Shown here piece after piece: positions 47,399-54,812 of a stretch of 54,812 nt of DNA (positions within the stretch are counted from its first letter, which is position 1; every line of letters starts with the position of its first letter). The stretch is from assembly GCA_947630715.1 (NCBI GenBank), contig CANRIP010000018.1, forward strand, positions 1 to 54,812, in the 5' to 3' direction. The notes below the pieces were generated by a model that saw nothing but the letters and a program-made list of their open reading frames with translations, was not told the origin of the DNA and made no database searches. The DNA is from an uncultured Acetatifactor sp. GTDB taxonomy: Bacteria; Bacillota; Clostridia; Lachnospirales; Lachnospiraceae. A program made the translations under genes and the position numbers.

Positions 47399-49980
47399 TT
47401 CGTCACCTCAGCATCCTGATCTTTGGGCCGGTTTTGCTGCTGTTCTTCCCTCTGCGGTTCTTCTTGCTGCCGGTCCTGCTGCTGTTCTTCCTTCTGCCGG
47501 TCTTCCTGTTTCATCAGGTCCCCAAGAGGGCTGCCATCGTCCTCCCTCTGTTCCATTCTTCCCATGTTCACGAACAGGTTGGCGTCGCCCCGCACCAGAC
47601 CGTGTACTTCGCCGATAATGGTGCCGTTGATCCGTCCCTGAACCACGCCGTCAACTCTCATAAGCCCGGAGGTCCGCTCCAGCTTTAACGGAATGGATAC
47701 GGCAAAGGATGTTTTGTCTATGATCTTTTCCCCCAGCAGGAGAATTTGAGGCAGCACAAACATAACGATCACAATGGAAATGATGGTCCCTCTGCCAAGA
47801 CACTGTCCGATGCCGCAGATCGCGCCGTCCGACGACATTCTCCCGATAAAGATGCCGGCCAGGGCCAGCATGGAGCCGGAGGTTACAATGGTAGGGAACG
47901 CAAAATTCATGGTTTCGATGATCGCTTCTTTTTTGGACATTTTGTTTTTCAGTTCCATGAAACGGCCGGAGATCACGATGGCATAGTCGATGTTCGCGCC
48001 CATCTGGATGGAGCTGACGATCAAATAGCTCATAAAGAACAGATTCTTTTCCTGAATCGCCGGGAAGGAGAAATTCACCCAGATGGCGCCCTGTATAATC
48101 ATGATCAAAAGCACGGGCATCCCCGCCGACATAAAGGTAAACAGCAGCACCACCAGCACCGCCAGAATGGATACCACATTCACCACGGTATTGTCCGTCT
48201 GGAAAGTTTTATACAGGTCATACTGGCTGGTGGCCTCCCCGGGGATCAGAATGGAAGCTCCCTCGTAATACTTGCCCGCGATCTCGTGCATTTCGTCCAG
48301 AAAGGCGAAGGTCTCGTCCCCCTCTTCGGGCAGATTCAGATAGACCAGCATACGGCTGTATTCCGGCCCCTGGAGCTGATCCAGCGCAATCTGCATCTGG
48401 GAATGGGCGTCCTCAAGGGTCTCCATCATATCGTCATCCAATGTCACATACCCCTCATCCACCTCATCATAGAGGAACATGATCATGTCGATCAGCGGGA
48501 CGCTGTATGTAGAAAGTCCATTGATGATCTTGGCGTAGTTTTCATCGTTCACCGCATAGGTCATGTACAAAAGCTCCGCCACCTCGTAGTCCAGCTCCAA
48601 AAGCTCCGAAAATTCTCTGGCGGTGAGCTTGTCGGTGAGCATATACCCGTCCATGGCCTCCGTATTGGCAAGCCCCATGGTGTGATCCACCTCCGGGCGG
48701 GAATCCAGCTCCCGCAAAAGCTGCTTTTCCTTTTCATAATTTCCCCCGGGAACGATCAGCGCCACCATATTGGATGCGCCAAAGCTTTCCTCGATCATTT
48801 CGTCCACGATCATGGCGTCGCTTTTCACCGGCGTTTCCAGCATGGAATAGCCGTACACATAGGGGCATTTGGAGGAAATCAGGTATGCGCCCACAATGAG
48901 CACCACAAACAGCGGGGGCATCACATATCTGGTCTTGTACGCAAATTTTCCCACGAAGGGAATCTTGGGAATAAAGCTTTTATGATGGGTCTTATCCATG
49001 GCCTTGCCGAACAGCATAATCAGCCCGGGCATTAAAAGGAATACGGCCAAAAGGCTTAACAGAATGGCCCTGATCAGGCACAGCGCCATATCGCTTCCGA
49101 TTCCAAACTGCATGAACATCATGGCGATCAGGCCGCCGATGGTGGTTAAGGAGCTGGAGGAAATCTCGGGAATCGCCTTGCTCAGAGCCACGATATCCGC
49201 TTCCCGAATCGGGAGGGTTTGATGCTCCTCCTTATACCGGTTACAGAAAATCACCGCGTAATCGATGGAGAGCGCTAGCTGTAAAACGATGGTCACCGAA
49301 TTGGACACAAAGGAAATGGTTCCCATGATGAAGTTGGTGCCCTTTGTGATCAAGGCCGCCGCAATAAACGTCAACAGCAGCACCGGCACCTCGGCCCAAG
49401 TCTGGGACGTCAAAAGCAGCACGGATACCACCACCACCGCCACCAGCACACTGATTACCTGCATCTCGCTGGCAATCTGCTCCGCGGAGGCGTCTCCCAT
49501 GGAGGTGGACACATACACGTCATAATCCGCCAGCATTTCTTCCACTTCCGCCAGGGCTTCCAAAGCCCGCTCGTCCGTCTCCACATAGCCGAAGGTAATA
49601 TCATAAAGGGCGGAGAAATTGTTATAATGCTGCGGCGTACCGTCAAAGGTGAGCATGATCACCGTGTCAAGCGCTTCCAGCTCATCCGCGATCCGCTGCG
49701 CTTCCTGATAGGGAATGTTGGTGACCATCACCTGTGCCGTGCCGTACGTCAGGAACTGTTCCTCCATCCGGTCCAGCCCCTGCCTGGTCTCCGTGCTGTC
49801 CGGAAGATACGCGGACATGGCGTTTTCCACGCTCACCCAGTTCATGGAAATCACGGAAAAAATAATGGCGATGCCGAACAACAGGAAAAACAGGTTTCTT
49901 CTGTCAACGATAAATGTGGCGACTTTGGTCATAAAGCCGTCGTTTTTACCGTCCTCTCTCTCGCTGGAATTATCAGCCAT
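47395..49980 (-). CDS. MMPL/RND-family membrane transporter
   Basis: Predicted exporter of lipids or hydrophobic compounds. The 861-residue product has the RND double layout: an N-terminal helix, an extracellular loop (about residues 55-185), five helices, then a second helix, loop (about 390-610) and five helices. Conserved segments include LSIDYAVIFCNRYKEEH and GANIDYAIVISGRFMELK. The C-terminus is a hydrophilic tail: a GxVxG-type beta stretch (VVQGRINGTIIGEVHGLV) and then a Gln/Glu/Arg-rich repeat region (EEQQQDRQQEEPQREEQQQ). Start 49980 is preferred over 50088 because the promoter lies between them. Confidence 0.93.
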   Translation of the reverse strand: MADNSSEREDGKNDGFMTKVATFIVDRRNLFFLLFGIAIIFSVISMNWVSVENAMSAYLPDSTETRQGLDRMEEQFLTYGTAQVMVTNIPYQEAQRIADELEALDTVIMLTFDGTPQHYNNFSALYDITFGYVETDERALEALAEVEEMLADYDVYVSTSMGDASAEQIASEMQVISVLVAVVVVSVLLLTSQTWAEVPVLLLTFIAAALITKGTNFIMGTISFVSNSVTIVLQLALSIDYAVIFCNRYKEEHQTLPIREADIVALSKAIPEISSSSLTTIGGLIAMMFMQFGIGSDMALCLIRAILLSLLAVFLLMPGLIMLFGKAMDKTHHKSFIPKIPFVGKFAYKTRYVMPPLFVVLIVGAYLISSKCPYVYGYSMLETPVKSDAMIVDEMIEESFGASNMVALIVPGGNYEKEKQLLRELDSRPEVDHTMGLANTEAMDGYMLTDKLTAREFSELLELDYEVAELLYMTYAVNDENYAKIINGLSTYSVPLIDMIMFLYDEVDEGYVTLDDDMMETLEDAHSQMQIALDQLQGPEYSRMLVYLNLPEEGDETFAFLDEMHEIAGKYYEGASILIPGEATSQYDLYKTFQTDNTVVNVVSILAVLVVLLFTFMSAGMPVLLIMIIQGAIWVNFSFPAIQEKNLFFMSYLIVSSIQMGANIDYAIVISGRFMELKNKMSKKEAIIETMNFAFPTIVTSGSMLALAGIFIGRMSSDGAICGIGQCLGRGTIISIVIVMFVLPQILLLGEKIIDKTSFAVSIPLKLERTSGLMRVDGVVQGRINGTIIGEVHGLVRGDANLFVNMGRMEQREDDGSPLGDLMKQEDRQKEEQQQDRQQEEPQREEQQQNRPKDQDAEVTK
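47425..47515 (-). repeat. Low-complexity Gln/Glu-rich coding repeat
   Basis: Imperfect CTGCTGTTCTTCC-type units encode runs of Gln, Glu, Arg and Asp at the transporter C-terminus. Such units are prone to length change by slippage. Confidence 0.6.
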
Positions 49981-50037
49981 TTTACCACCCCTTCGTACTT
50001 TCTCATAAGATTTTCTTCTGACTTTTTCCGCCCTAGA

Positions 50038-50066
50038 ATTATACAACTCTTTTTTCCTTCTGTCAT
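50038..50066 (-). promoter_or_regulatory. MMPL-GLUG operon promoter
   Basis: ATGACA (50066-50061), 17 bp, perfect TATAAT (50043-50038) on the minus strand. The leader is about 50 nt. Confidence 0.75.
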
Positions 50067-50112
50067 TCCCTTTCTGTAAATGTTTCATAAAAAAATTATA
50101 AAATTGGGAAAG

Positions 50113-50677
50113 TCAGTATGTACGGCTGTTCAGATACTGCAATATCCCCAAATGGATGGCCCAGGCCATCCTGTCCTGATAATCGGAATCGCACAGCAGT
50201 CTCGCTTCTTCCGAATTGGAGAGGAAACCGCACTCCACGATCACGGTGGGGATCTGGGTTTTCTTCAGGAGATAATAGCTGCTGTTGGCCTTCACGTCCC
50301 TTTTGTTCCCGGGATCCACCCGGATTTTCATCTGCTCCTGGATGAGCTGCGCCAGTTTCTGCCCCTGGCTGCTTCCGTCATAATAAAAAACCTGCGCTCC
50401 CTGCACATATTCTTCCGGGTAGCTGTTTTGATGAATACTGACCGTGACCTGGGGAGCCGTCTCCTGGATCAGCTTGATCCTGCGTTTCATGTCCTGCACC
50501 TTTTTGTTGGAGGCGCCTGCGTCATATAGCCCTTCGTCCGTCTCCCTGGTCATCACCACCCTCACCCCGTCCGCTTCCAGGTATTTTTGCACCAACAGCG
50601 CCACGGCCAGGTTGACGTCCTTTTCATAAACGCCGTTAATCCCCACCTTCCCGGGATCCATGCCGCCATGGGGCGGC
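50113..50677 (-). pseudogene. cwlD: 3' part of cwlD, interrupted at its catalytic motif
   Basis: CwlD is the sporulation N-acetylmuramoyl-L-alanine amidase that with PdaA makes muramic-delta-lactam in the spore cortex, needed for germination. This frame carries the C-terminal Amidase_3 body: HGGMDPGKVGINGVYEKDVNLAVALLV, MTRETDEGLYD, the CwlD signature SIHQNSYPE, and VIVECGFLSNSEE with the catalytic Glu. The first strand and the start of the DPGHGG motif, plus the signal anchor, are missing: upstream of HGG the frame reads recombinase sequence. The break coincides with an inverted repeat at 50662-50677 that fits a recombination site. An ATG-initiated 215-codon frame to 50760 exists but lacks the export signal. 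Confidence 0.85.
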
Positions 50678-52234
50678 GGTTCCTTGCGGCTGTTTTTCCG
50701 GCCCGCCGGAAAACAGATAGGTGATCTGGATCCTTCCGTTTTCATACACCTTGATTTCATCCAGCATTTCCGTCACCAGATTCCTGTCCAGCTTTTCCAC
50801 CCGGCGCTCCTCCACCAGTTTCCTGATCCAAGGGCTTTCCCACATGTCCCCGGCGGATTCCCTTGGCTGGGTCTCCTCCAGACTTTTCAGTTGTAAGGCC
50901 AGCAGTTCTTCCTTTCTGACGCAGTCCTGCCGGTAAGAAACATATTCCTCCCTGGAAATCAGCTTTTCCCGATAATCCTCATAAAGATCCCGTTTCCGCC
51001 TCCGGATCCGCTCCCGCTCCGCATCCAGCCTGTGCCTTTCCCGGTCCGCAGCCTGGTCCGCCGTCTGCATCTTCCGGCACCGGGACACGATCTGCCGCAG
51101 ATCTCCGGCGTTTTGTATCACCGTCTCCAGATCCTCCAGAAGAATCCTTTCCAAAACCGGATGGGGCACAGAATGGGGCGTACAGAACTGCCTGCCGGAA
51201 CGCACATAGGTTCCGCAGTAATAACGGCCCTGCTTTCTGACCAAAGCCCTGCCGCAGTCCCCGCATGTCAGATACCCCGCGAAAACCGCCGATTCCCGGC
51301 GGGAGGCCGGGGTCCGCGTCCGTCGTTTCAGCAGATCCTGGGTCTTCCTCCAAACTTCTTCCTCAATAATCGCCTGGTGAGTCCCTTTCACAATGATCCA
51401 GTCCTGCCGGCCGGTAGTGCGCTGTTTCCCCCTCATGCGCTGTGTCTTCCTTCCCTGCACCATATTCCCCGCGTACATTTCGTTCTGAAGCAGGCGGTTG
51501 ACCGTGGAATACGTCCAGCCAGAGGCGTTTCCCCGCTGACGGCCGTTTCGGTAATGATCGCCGTTCAGCCTTTTATATTCGGAAGGGCAGGCCACCCCTT
51601 CTTTGTTCAGCGCTGCGGCGATACTGTTTTTCCCCAAGCCGCTCAGATACATATCAAAAATTCTGCGCACGATGCCGGCGGCGTATTCGTCAACGATTAA
51701 CTGATTCTTGTCCCCGGGCGATTTTTGGTAGCCATAGGACGGGAACGCCCCGATAAATTCCCCGGCTTTCTGTTTGGTTCGGATGGAGGAATGAACTTTC
51801 TTGGAAATGTCCCTGGCATACTGTTCGTTGAAAATGTTTTTAATGGGAAGCAGCATATCGTAAGGCTGACTCAGACTGTCAATATGATCCGTAATAGAAA
51901 TAAACCGGATATTCCGATCCGGGAAATAACGCTCCAGATATTTCCCCGTCTCGATGTAATCCCGCCCGAATCGGGACAAATCCTTGACAATGACGCAGTT
52001 CACGTTCCCGGTTTCGATGTCCTCGAGCAAACGCAGAAAGGCGGGACGTTGAAAATTCGTCCCCGAATAACCGTCATCCACATAGACGTCGTACAGCGCG
52101 GCATCGTCCTGTCCGCGTAAATACTCCTGAATCAGCTTTCTCTGATTCCCCACGCTGTCGCTCTCCGCTTTATCGCCGTCCTCCCTGGACAGCCGGATAT
52201 ACGCGGCCGCGTGAAACCGCACTGTTTGACTCAT
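50636..52234 (-). CDS. Large serine recombinase whose 3' end runs into cwlD
   Basis: Site-specific integrase/excisionase of the large serine family. The 532-residue product has the resolvase domain with the catalytic Ser16 (AAYIRLSRED), RFGRDYIETGKYLE, a recombinase domain (SVGNQRKL to KNSIAAALNKEGV), a zinc ribbon (CGDCGRALV and YYCGTYVRSGRQFC), and a long coiled coil (about 400-470). The last 14 codons lie in cwlD sequence, so the stop codon is supplied by the interrupted gene. The start overlaps the upstream small ORF (ATGA). The layout resembles skin-element recombinases such as SpoIVCA and C. difficile SkrA. Confidence 0.95.
   Translation of the reverse strand: MSQTVRFHAAAYIRLSREDGDKAESDSVGNQRKLIQEYLRGQDDAALYDVYVDDGYSGTNFQRPAFLRLLEDIETGNVNCVIVKDLSRFGRDYIETGKYLERYFPDRNIRFISITDHIDSLSQPYDMLLPIKNIFNEQYARDISKKVHSSIRTKQKAGEFIGAFPSYGYQKSPGDKNQLIVDEYAAGIVRRIFDMYLSGLGKNSIAAALNKEGVACPSEYKRLNGDHYRNGRQRGNASGWTYSTVNRLLQNEMYAGNMVQGRKTQRMRGKQRTTGRQDWIIVKGTHQAIIEEEVWRKTQDLLKRRTRTPASRRESAVFAGYLTCGDCGRALVRKQGRYYCGTYVRSGRQFCTPHSVPHPVLERILLEDLETVIQNAGDLRQIVSRCRKMQTADQAADRERHRLDAERERIRRRKRDLYEDYREKLISREEYVSYRQDCVRKEELLALQLKSLEETQPRESAGDMWESPWIRKLVEERRVEKLDRNLVTEMLDEIKVYENGRIQITYLFSGGPEKQPQGTAAPWRHGSREGGD
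50662..50677 (-). other. Candidate hybrid attachment site at the cwlD break
   Basis: GCCGCC - ATGG - GGCGGC is a perfect 6-bp inverted repeat with a 4-bp centre, lying exactly where CwlD homology begins. Serine-recombinase att sites are usually imperfect inverted repeats with a central dinucleotide crossover. In an intact gene these codons would encode DPG-HGG. The partner site should lie beyond the right edge of the window. Confidence 0.55.
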
Positions 52235-52491
52235 GGCAGATCCTCCCGGCCGGGTTCCCCGGTTTGTTTTTTCCCATGGGAACGGATCAGGCGGCTGATC
52301 AATTCCGGGGCGGAAATGCGGTTCAAAAATTTTCTCTCAACGGTATAGTTTACGGTTTCCTTTTTTCTGTGATCCAACAGGATAATCCCTCCCTGTACGG
52401 ACAATCTTTCGATGGTCCGCAGTCTGTCCACAGATAACATATGAAAAAAGGCTTGTCCCGTATTCCAAAGAGGCAAAACCGCAAAGGACAT
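52231..52491 (-). CDS. Small protein translationally coupled to the serine recombinase
   Basis: An 86-residue basic protein of unknown family. The N-terminal part (MSFAVLPLWNTGQAF) may be poorly conserved; the likely core is LSVDRLRTIERLSVQGGIILLDHRKK to ISRLIRSHGKK. It overlaps the recombinase start by 4 bp. A second in-frame ATG at 52440 lacks a ribosome-binding site, while 52491 has GAGGGGG directly adjacent. A stem CCCCT / AGGGG would hide that site. Its position suggests an accessory role in recombination, for example directionality control, but no motif proves it. Confidence 0.6.
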   Translation of the reverse strand: MSFAVLPLWNTGQAFFHMLSVDRLRTIERLSVQGGIILLDHRKKETVNYTVERKFLNRISAPELISRLIRSHGKKQTGEPGREDLP

Positions 52492-52495
52492 CCCC

Positions 52496-52565
52496 CTCTT
52501 TCCCGAACAGGGGATGAAAAAAGGACGCAGAAAATAAAAGAGACACCCGCCGAATTCCAGGGCGG
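52496..52565 (-). promoter_or_regulatory. Stem-loops between the acetyltransferase gene and the small ORF
   Basis: CCGCC - 9 nt - GGCGG (52547-52565) is followed on the minus strand by GTGTCTCTTTTATTTT, a weak terminator shape. Further on, CCCCT - AGGGG sequesters the small ORF's ribosome-binding site. Together they would keep recombinase expression low from read-through. Confidence 0.4.
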
Positions 52566-52583
52566 AAGAAGGGCAGAGGGGCG

Positions 52584-53663
52584 TTACACCACGTCATAAT
52601 CTCCCAGAGTAAAAAACCAGTTGCTTAAATGGTTCACTTCTTCCCCGGCGCGGTCCTTTTGCAGAATTCTTAAGATAAACCGGAAGGGCTGCGGCTCCAT
52701 GGCCTTCGGACAGCGGAAAAATCCGTGGCTCCGGATCAGGCGCGCCTCCTTCGAGGCAGGCGGAACCATACATCCCATCATATCCGCGCCCTCCGTCTGG
52801 AGAACAAACATCAGTTTTTTCAACGCCGCCCACGCGGCGTCCCGGTGCCCCGGCAAAAACAGGAAATCAGCCACCATGCCGCATTGCAGACGGGATACCT
52901 CCATCGTCCTCCCGCTGACAAACGCCACCGGCTTTCCGTCCTCCATCCCATAGAAACAGTGGTATTTCCTGCGCGGAATGTCCAGATAACGGTACCGGAT
53001 GTAAGCGCTGTCACGGCAGATCATCACGGGATACTCGTCCCGAACGCTTTCCCAGAAAACATCGGCCAGATCCAGATTGTCCAAAGTCAGCCGCTGCACG
53101 GAAACCGCCCCCGGATCCCTGGCCTTCATACATAAGTCAAAGGGAACGGCCAGCTTTGCCCCCACCTTCCAGTTCAGATAAGACCGAACCATCCGGGACG
53201 GACGCAGGGGACGAAGATACAGGGGAACGGCCCCCCGGTCTTCAAAAGACAGGCTTTTGACAAAGCCGGGGTAAGAATGCTGGTTTGGCATCCCGTAAGC
53301 CAACTGATATCCCAGGGCGGCACCCCGGTCATACACGTTTCGGGCCAGTCCGGTAAAGATCCCCTGCCCTCTGTATTCTTCCCTCGTCAGGGTGTTGACG
53401 GACATTAAACAGGCAGTGTCGATTCCCTTGATGCGGATTTTAACCGGTATGGCAATATACTGCCCCGCCGCCTGGTTTTGTTCCCGATCCCACGCGACTG
53501 CGATCAAAGCGTCCCCGGCGGGGTCACGGAAATACTCATGTGCCAGATATTCGGCGTGAGCGGTATCGTCTCCCGCGCCGTAATGCGACTCGGCCATCTC
53601 GGCCATCTTCCGAAGGATCTCCTGATCGTCCCTGCTCACCGTCCTTGTTTCCCACTGACCCAT
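52584..53663 (-). CDS. GNAT-family acetyltransferase, 359 residues
   Basis: The N-terminal half has the GNAT fold (SVNTLTREEYRGQGIFTGLARNVYDRGAALGYQLAYGMPNQHSYPGF, residues about 88-135, with the CoA loop RGQGIFTGL). The C-terminal half reads as a second, degenerate acetyltransferase-like or sensor half (VFWESVRDEYPVMICRDSAYIRYRYLDIPRRKYHCFY), a pattern common in enzymes encoded in polysaccharide-modification loci. GGGGAGG precedes the ATG. It follows the deacetylase gene after 33 bp and lies within the putative element. The substrate is unknown. Confidence 0.85.
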   Translation of the reverse strand: MGQWETRTVSRDDQEILRKMAEMAESHYGAGDDTAHAEYLAHEYFRDPAGDALIAVAWDREQNQAAGQYIAIPVKIRIKGIDTACLMSVNTLTREEYRGQGIFTGLARNVYDRGAALGYQLAYGMPNQHSYPGFVKSLSFEDRGAVPLYLRPLRPSRMVRSYLNWKVGAKLAVPFDLCMKARDPGAVSVQRLTLDNLDLADVFWESVRDEYPVMICRDSAYIRYRYLDIPRRKYHCFYGMEDGKPVAFVSGRTMEVSRLQCGMVADFLFLPGHRDAAWAALKKLMFVLQTEGADMMGCMVPPASKEARLIRSHGFFRCPKAMEPQPFRFILRILQKDRAGEEVNHLSNWFFTLGDYDVV

Positions 53664-53696
53664 GTCTGAAACCTCCCCATCGTCAAAATCAATTTC

Positions 53697-54599
53697 TCAG
53701 ACGGCCCCCTGCGCCGTCCCGCCATCCTGTTCCCGCAGCAGACCAAGGGCCTGTGTTTCTGTTTTACGAAATTCGCTGCTCAAAAACGCCCTGTCGCCTG
53801 GATCGGTCAATCGGTTCCAGTCTTCCTTTTCATAAACGGCGCCCGGGTGGAAGATCAGCTCCACATTCTGCCCGAGACGTTCCGCTTTCTTGCGCACATC
53901 CGGCAGAATGGACGTGACGTTTTGGTAACTCATAATGCCGGAGAGCATCACGCCCATCAACTGCGCCCGGTCCAGCGTTTTCAAAAACCGGGACGAGTGC
54001 AGATAATTGCGCCGGTACAGCACGTTCAGGCACAGGGCCTTGATCACATTGATCCACCGGAAATGTTCCAGTTCCTTTCTGTGTTTCCAGTAAAAGCTCA
54101 GATTCTCCCTTGGCATTCTGATATAGGTCACAGGCAGCTTTTCTTCCCTGATGACGTCCATCATGCTGTCAAAGACGACAGGCAGCATATGATAATGGCA
54201 GTGGGAATCCAATCGGATGTGATCCGGATCCAGATACGGCCTGACCGCATCGATCTGATTTTTCAGTTCCTCCCGGATCTGTTCCCGGTAACGCTTTCTT
54301 TGAAACGGCACATAGGACATCAAAAGCAGCTTGCCAAAGGAAACCGCGAAATTTCCCTTCTCGTCAACCAAATCCGCAACCTTTTCTTTCGGAGACAGGC
54401 ACCGTCCCTCCACAAGATTCAAATGCACCGTGAGAGCCGTCTGTTTCCCCAGATCGCGTAATTCCTTCATGCCCTCCGCCAGATAGGATCCGTTCGGCAT
54501 GATGCTGACGCCGTTTAGGCACCCTTCCCGAAAGCAGTCCAGAATTCTTCTGCTCTGAGCCTGAAACAACCCGTAATCATCCGCGTGAAATTCCAGCAT
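53697..54599 (-). CDS. YdjC/ChbG-family carbohydrate deacetylase
   Basis: Family members remove acetyl groups from chito-oligosaccharides or related glycans using a divalent metal. The 300-residue product has the metal and catalytic elements EFHADDYG near the start, VHLNLVEGR, and DSHCHYHMLPVV. ATG 54599 has GGGGAGGCG upstream; the open frame above it is not family-like. The pairing with an acetyltransferase gene downstream suggests joint editing of a glycan. Confidence 0.88.
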   Translation of the reverse strand: MLEFHADDYGLFQAQSRRILDCFREGCLNGVSIMPNGSYLAEGMKELRDLGKQTALTVHLNLVEGRCLSPKEKVADLVDEKGNFAVSFGKLLLMSYVPFQRKRYREQIREELKNQIDAVRPYLDPDHIRLDSHCHYHMLPVVFDSMMDVIREEKLPVTYIRMPRENLSFYWKHRKELEHFRWINVIKALCLNVLYRRNYLHSSRFLKTLDRAQLMGVMLSGIMSYQNVTSILPDVRKKAERLGQNVELIFHPGAVYEKEDWNRLTDPGDRAFLSSEFRKTETQALGLLREQDGGTAQGAV

Positions 54600-54682
54600 G
54601 TTGAAACGCCTCCCCGTCCTCCGATTTCCCGCCCCGTCACAGCTCACCCGGCGGGTTTTCCTAGGATTCCAAATTTGAGTCA

Positions 54683-54711
54683 AGTCTATCATAGGAGGAA
54701 TCATCCGTCAA
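54683..54711 (-). promoter_or_regulatory. Promoter of the deacetylase-acetyltransferase genes
   Basis: TTGACG (54711-54706), 17 bp, TAGACT (54688-54683) on the minus strand, about 80 bp upstream of the deacetylase start. It may also serve the recombinase. Confidence 0.65.
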
Positions 54712-54768
54712 CCAAAAAAGCCCCCGCCCGCAGCCTCTTATAAGTCATTTATGATAATGTCTTAATAA

Positions 54769-54797
54769 ACCACAAGAGAAAATGTCTCAAGTGTGGT
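54769..54797. other. Stem-loop at the right edge of the window
   Basis: ACCACA / TGTGGT with an inner AGAGA / TCTC pairing forms a stem in AT-rich sequence upstream of the deacetylase promoter. Apart from this and the promoter, the last 108 bp show no gene and no cwlD sequence. Confidence 0.4.
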
Positions 54798-54812
54798 AAA
54801 CTTACCTCTGGA

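Noticed and set aside
50678..50760. An intact 215-residue amidase starting at 50760
   Set aside because: The first 30 residues are the reverse reading of recombinase sequence. They lack an export signal and do not match the amidase family, so this is a truncated cwlD.
54705..54812. 5' fragment of cwlD at the right edge
   Set aside because: All frames on the minus strand have stops and none matches an amidase N-terminus, so the other end of the element must be further right.

Overview
The window looks like the chromosome of an endospore-forming, GC-rich Lachnospiraceae-type Clostridia. The evidence is the gene content and order: mfd-pth-spoVG-glgD-glgC, a DnaD/DnaI-type replication pair, an F-type ATPase operon next to upp-rpiB-sua5, the sporulation genes spoVG and cwlD, and many RND (MMPL)/GLUG-type surface proteins. 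No rRNA, tRNA or CRISPR array was seen. The placement is inferred from protein families only.

Layout. 1-6057 (minus): 5' part of mfd (runs off the left edge), pth, spoVG, and the glycogen pair glgD-glgC. 6313-11504 (plus): murC, a DnaD-domain replication protein, a DnaI/DnaC-type helicase loader and an unusual long PRPP synthetase. The DnaD-DnaI pair follows an intergenic region with a cluster of DnaA-box-like nonamers. 11590-12363 (plus): bioY behind a promoter that overlaps a BirA-like operator.

12360-26450: an alpha-glucan locus. A LacI-family regulator is divergent from malE-malF-malG. Downstream on the same strand lie a cytoplasmic pullulanase, a glycogen-debranching enzyme, a surface alpha-amylase lipoprotein, a HAD phosphatase and a GH31 alpha-glucosidase. 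Extracellular cleavage, uptake of maltodextrins and debranching inside the cell are all encoded; the transporter ATPase is not. malE is frameshifted at a G8 tract. 26510-27147 (plus): queT with a candidate preQ1 riboswitch. 27179-30217: two minus-strand genes of unknown function.

30294-37570 (minus): a complete ATP synthase operon, whose c subunit carries the Na+-binding residue set. 37726-39915: a tandem bacteriohemerythrin, divergent from a GNAT acetyltransferase and a DUF402 protein. 39976-43974 (minus): SleB-like hydrolase, dCMP deaminase, upp, rpiB and sua5. 44084-49980 (minus): an MMPL transporter translationally coupled to a giant GLUG-repeat surface protein.

50113-54812 (minus): the most striking region. 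The sporulation amidase gene cwlD is cut at its catalytic DPG-HGG codons. A large serine recombinase abuts the cut and reads across it into cwlD sequence. Behind it come a translationally coupled small ORF, an acetyltransferase and a YdjC/ChbG-type deacetylase. This is the architecture expected of one end of a skin-like element interrupting a sporulation gene. The other end, which should carry the 5' part of cwlD, lies outside the window.
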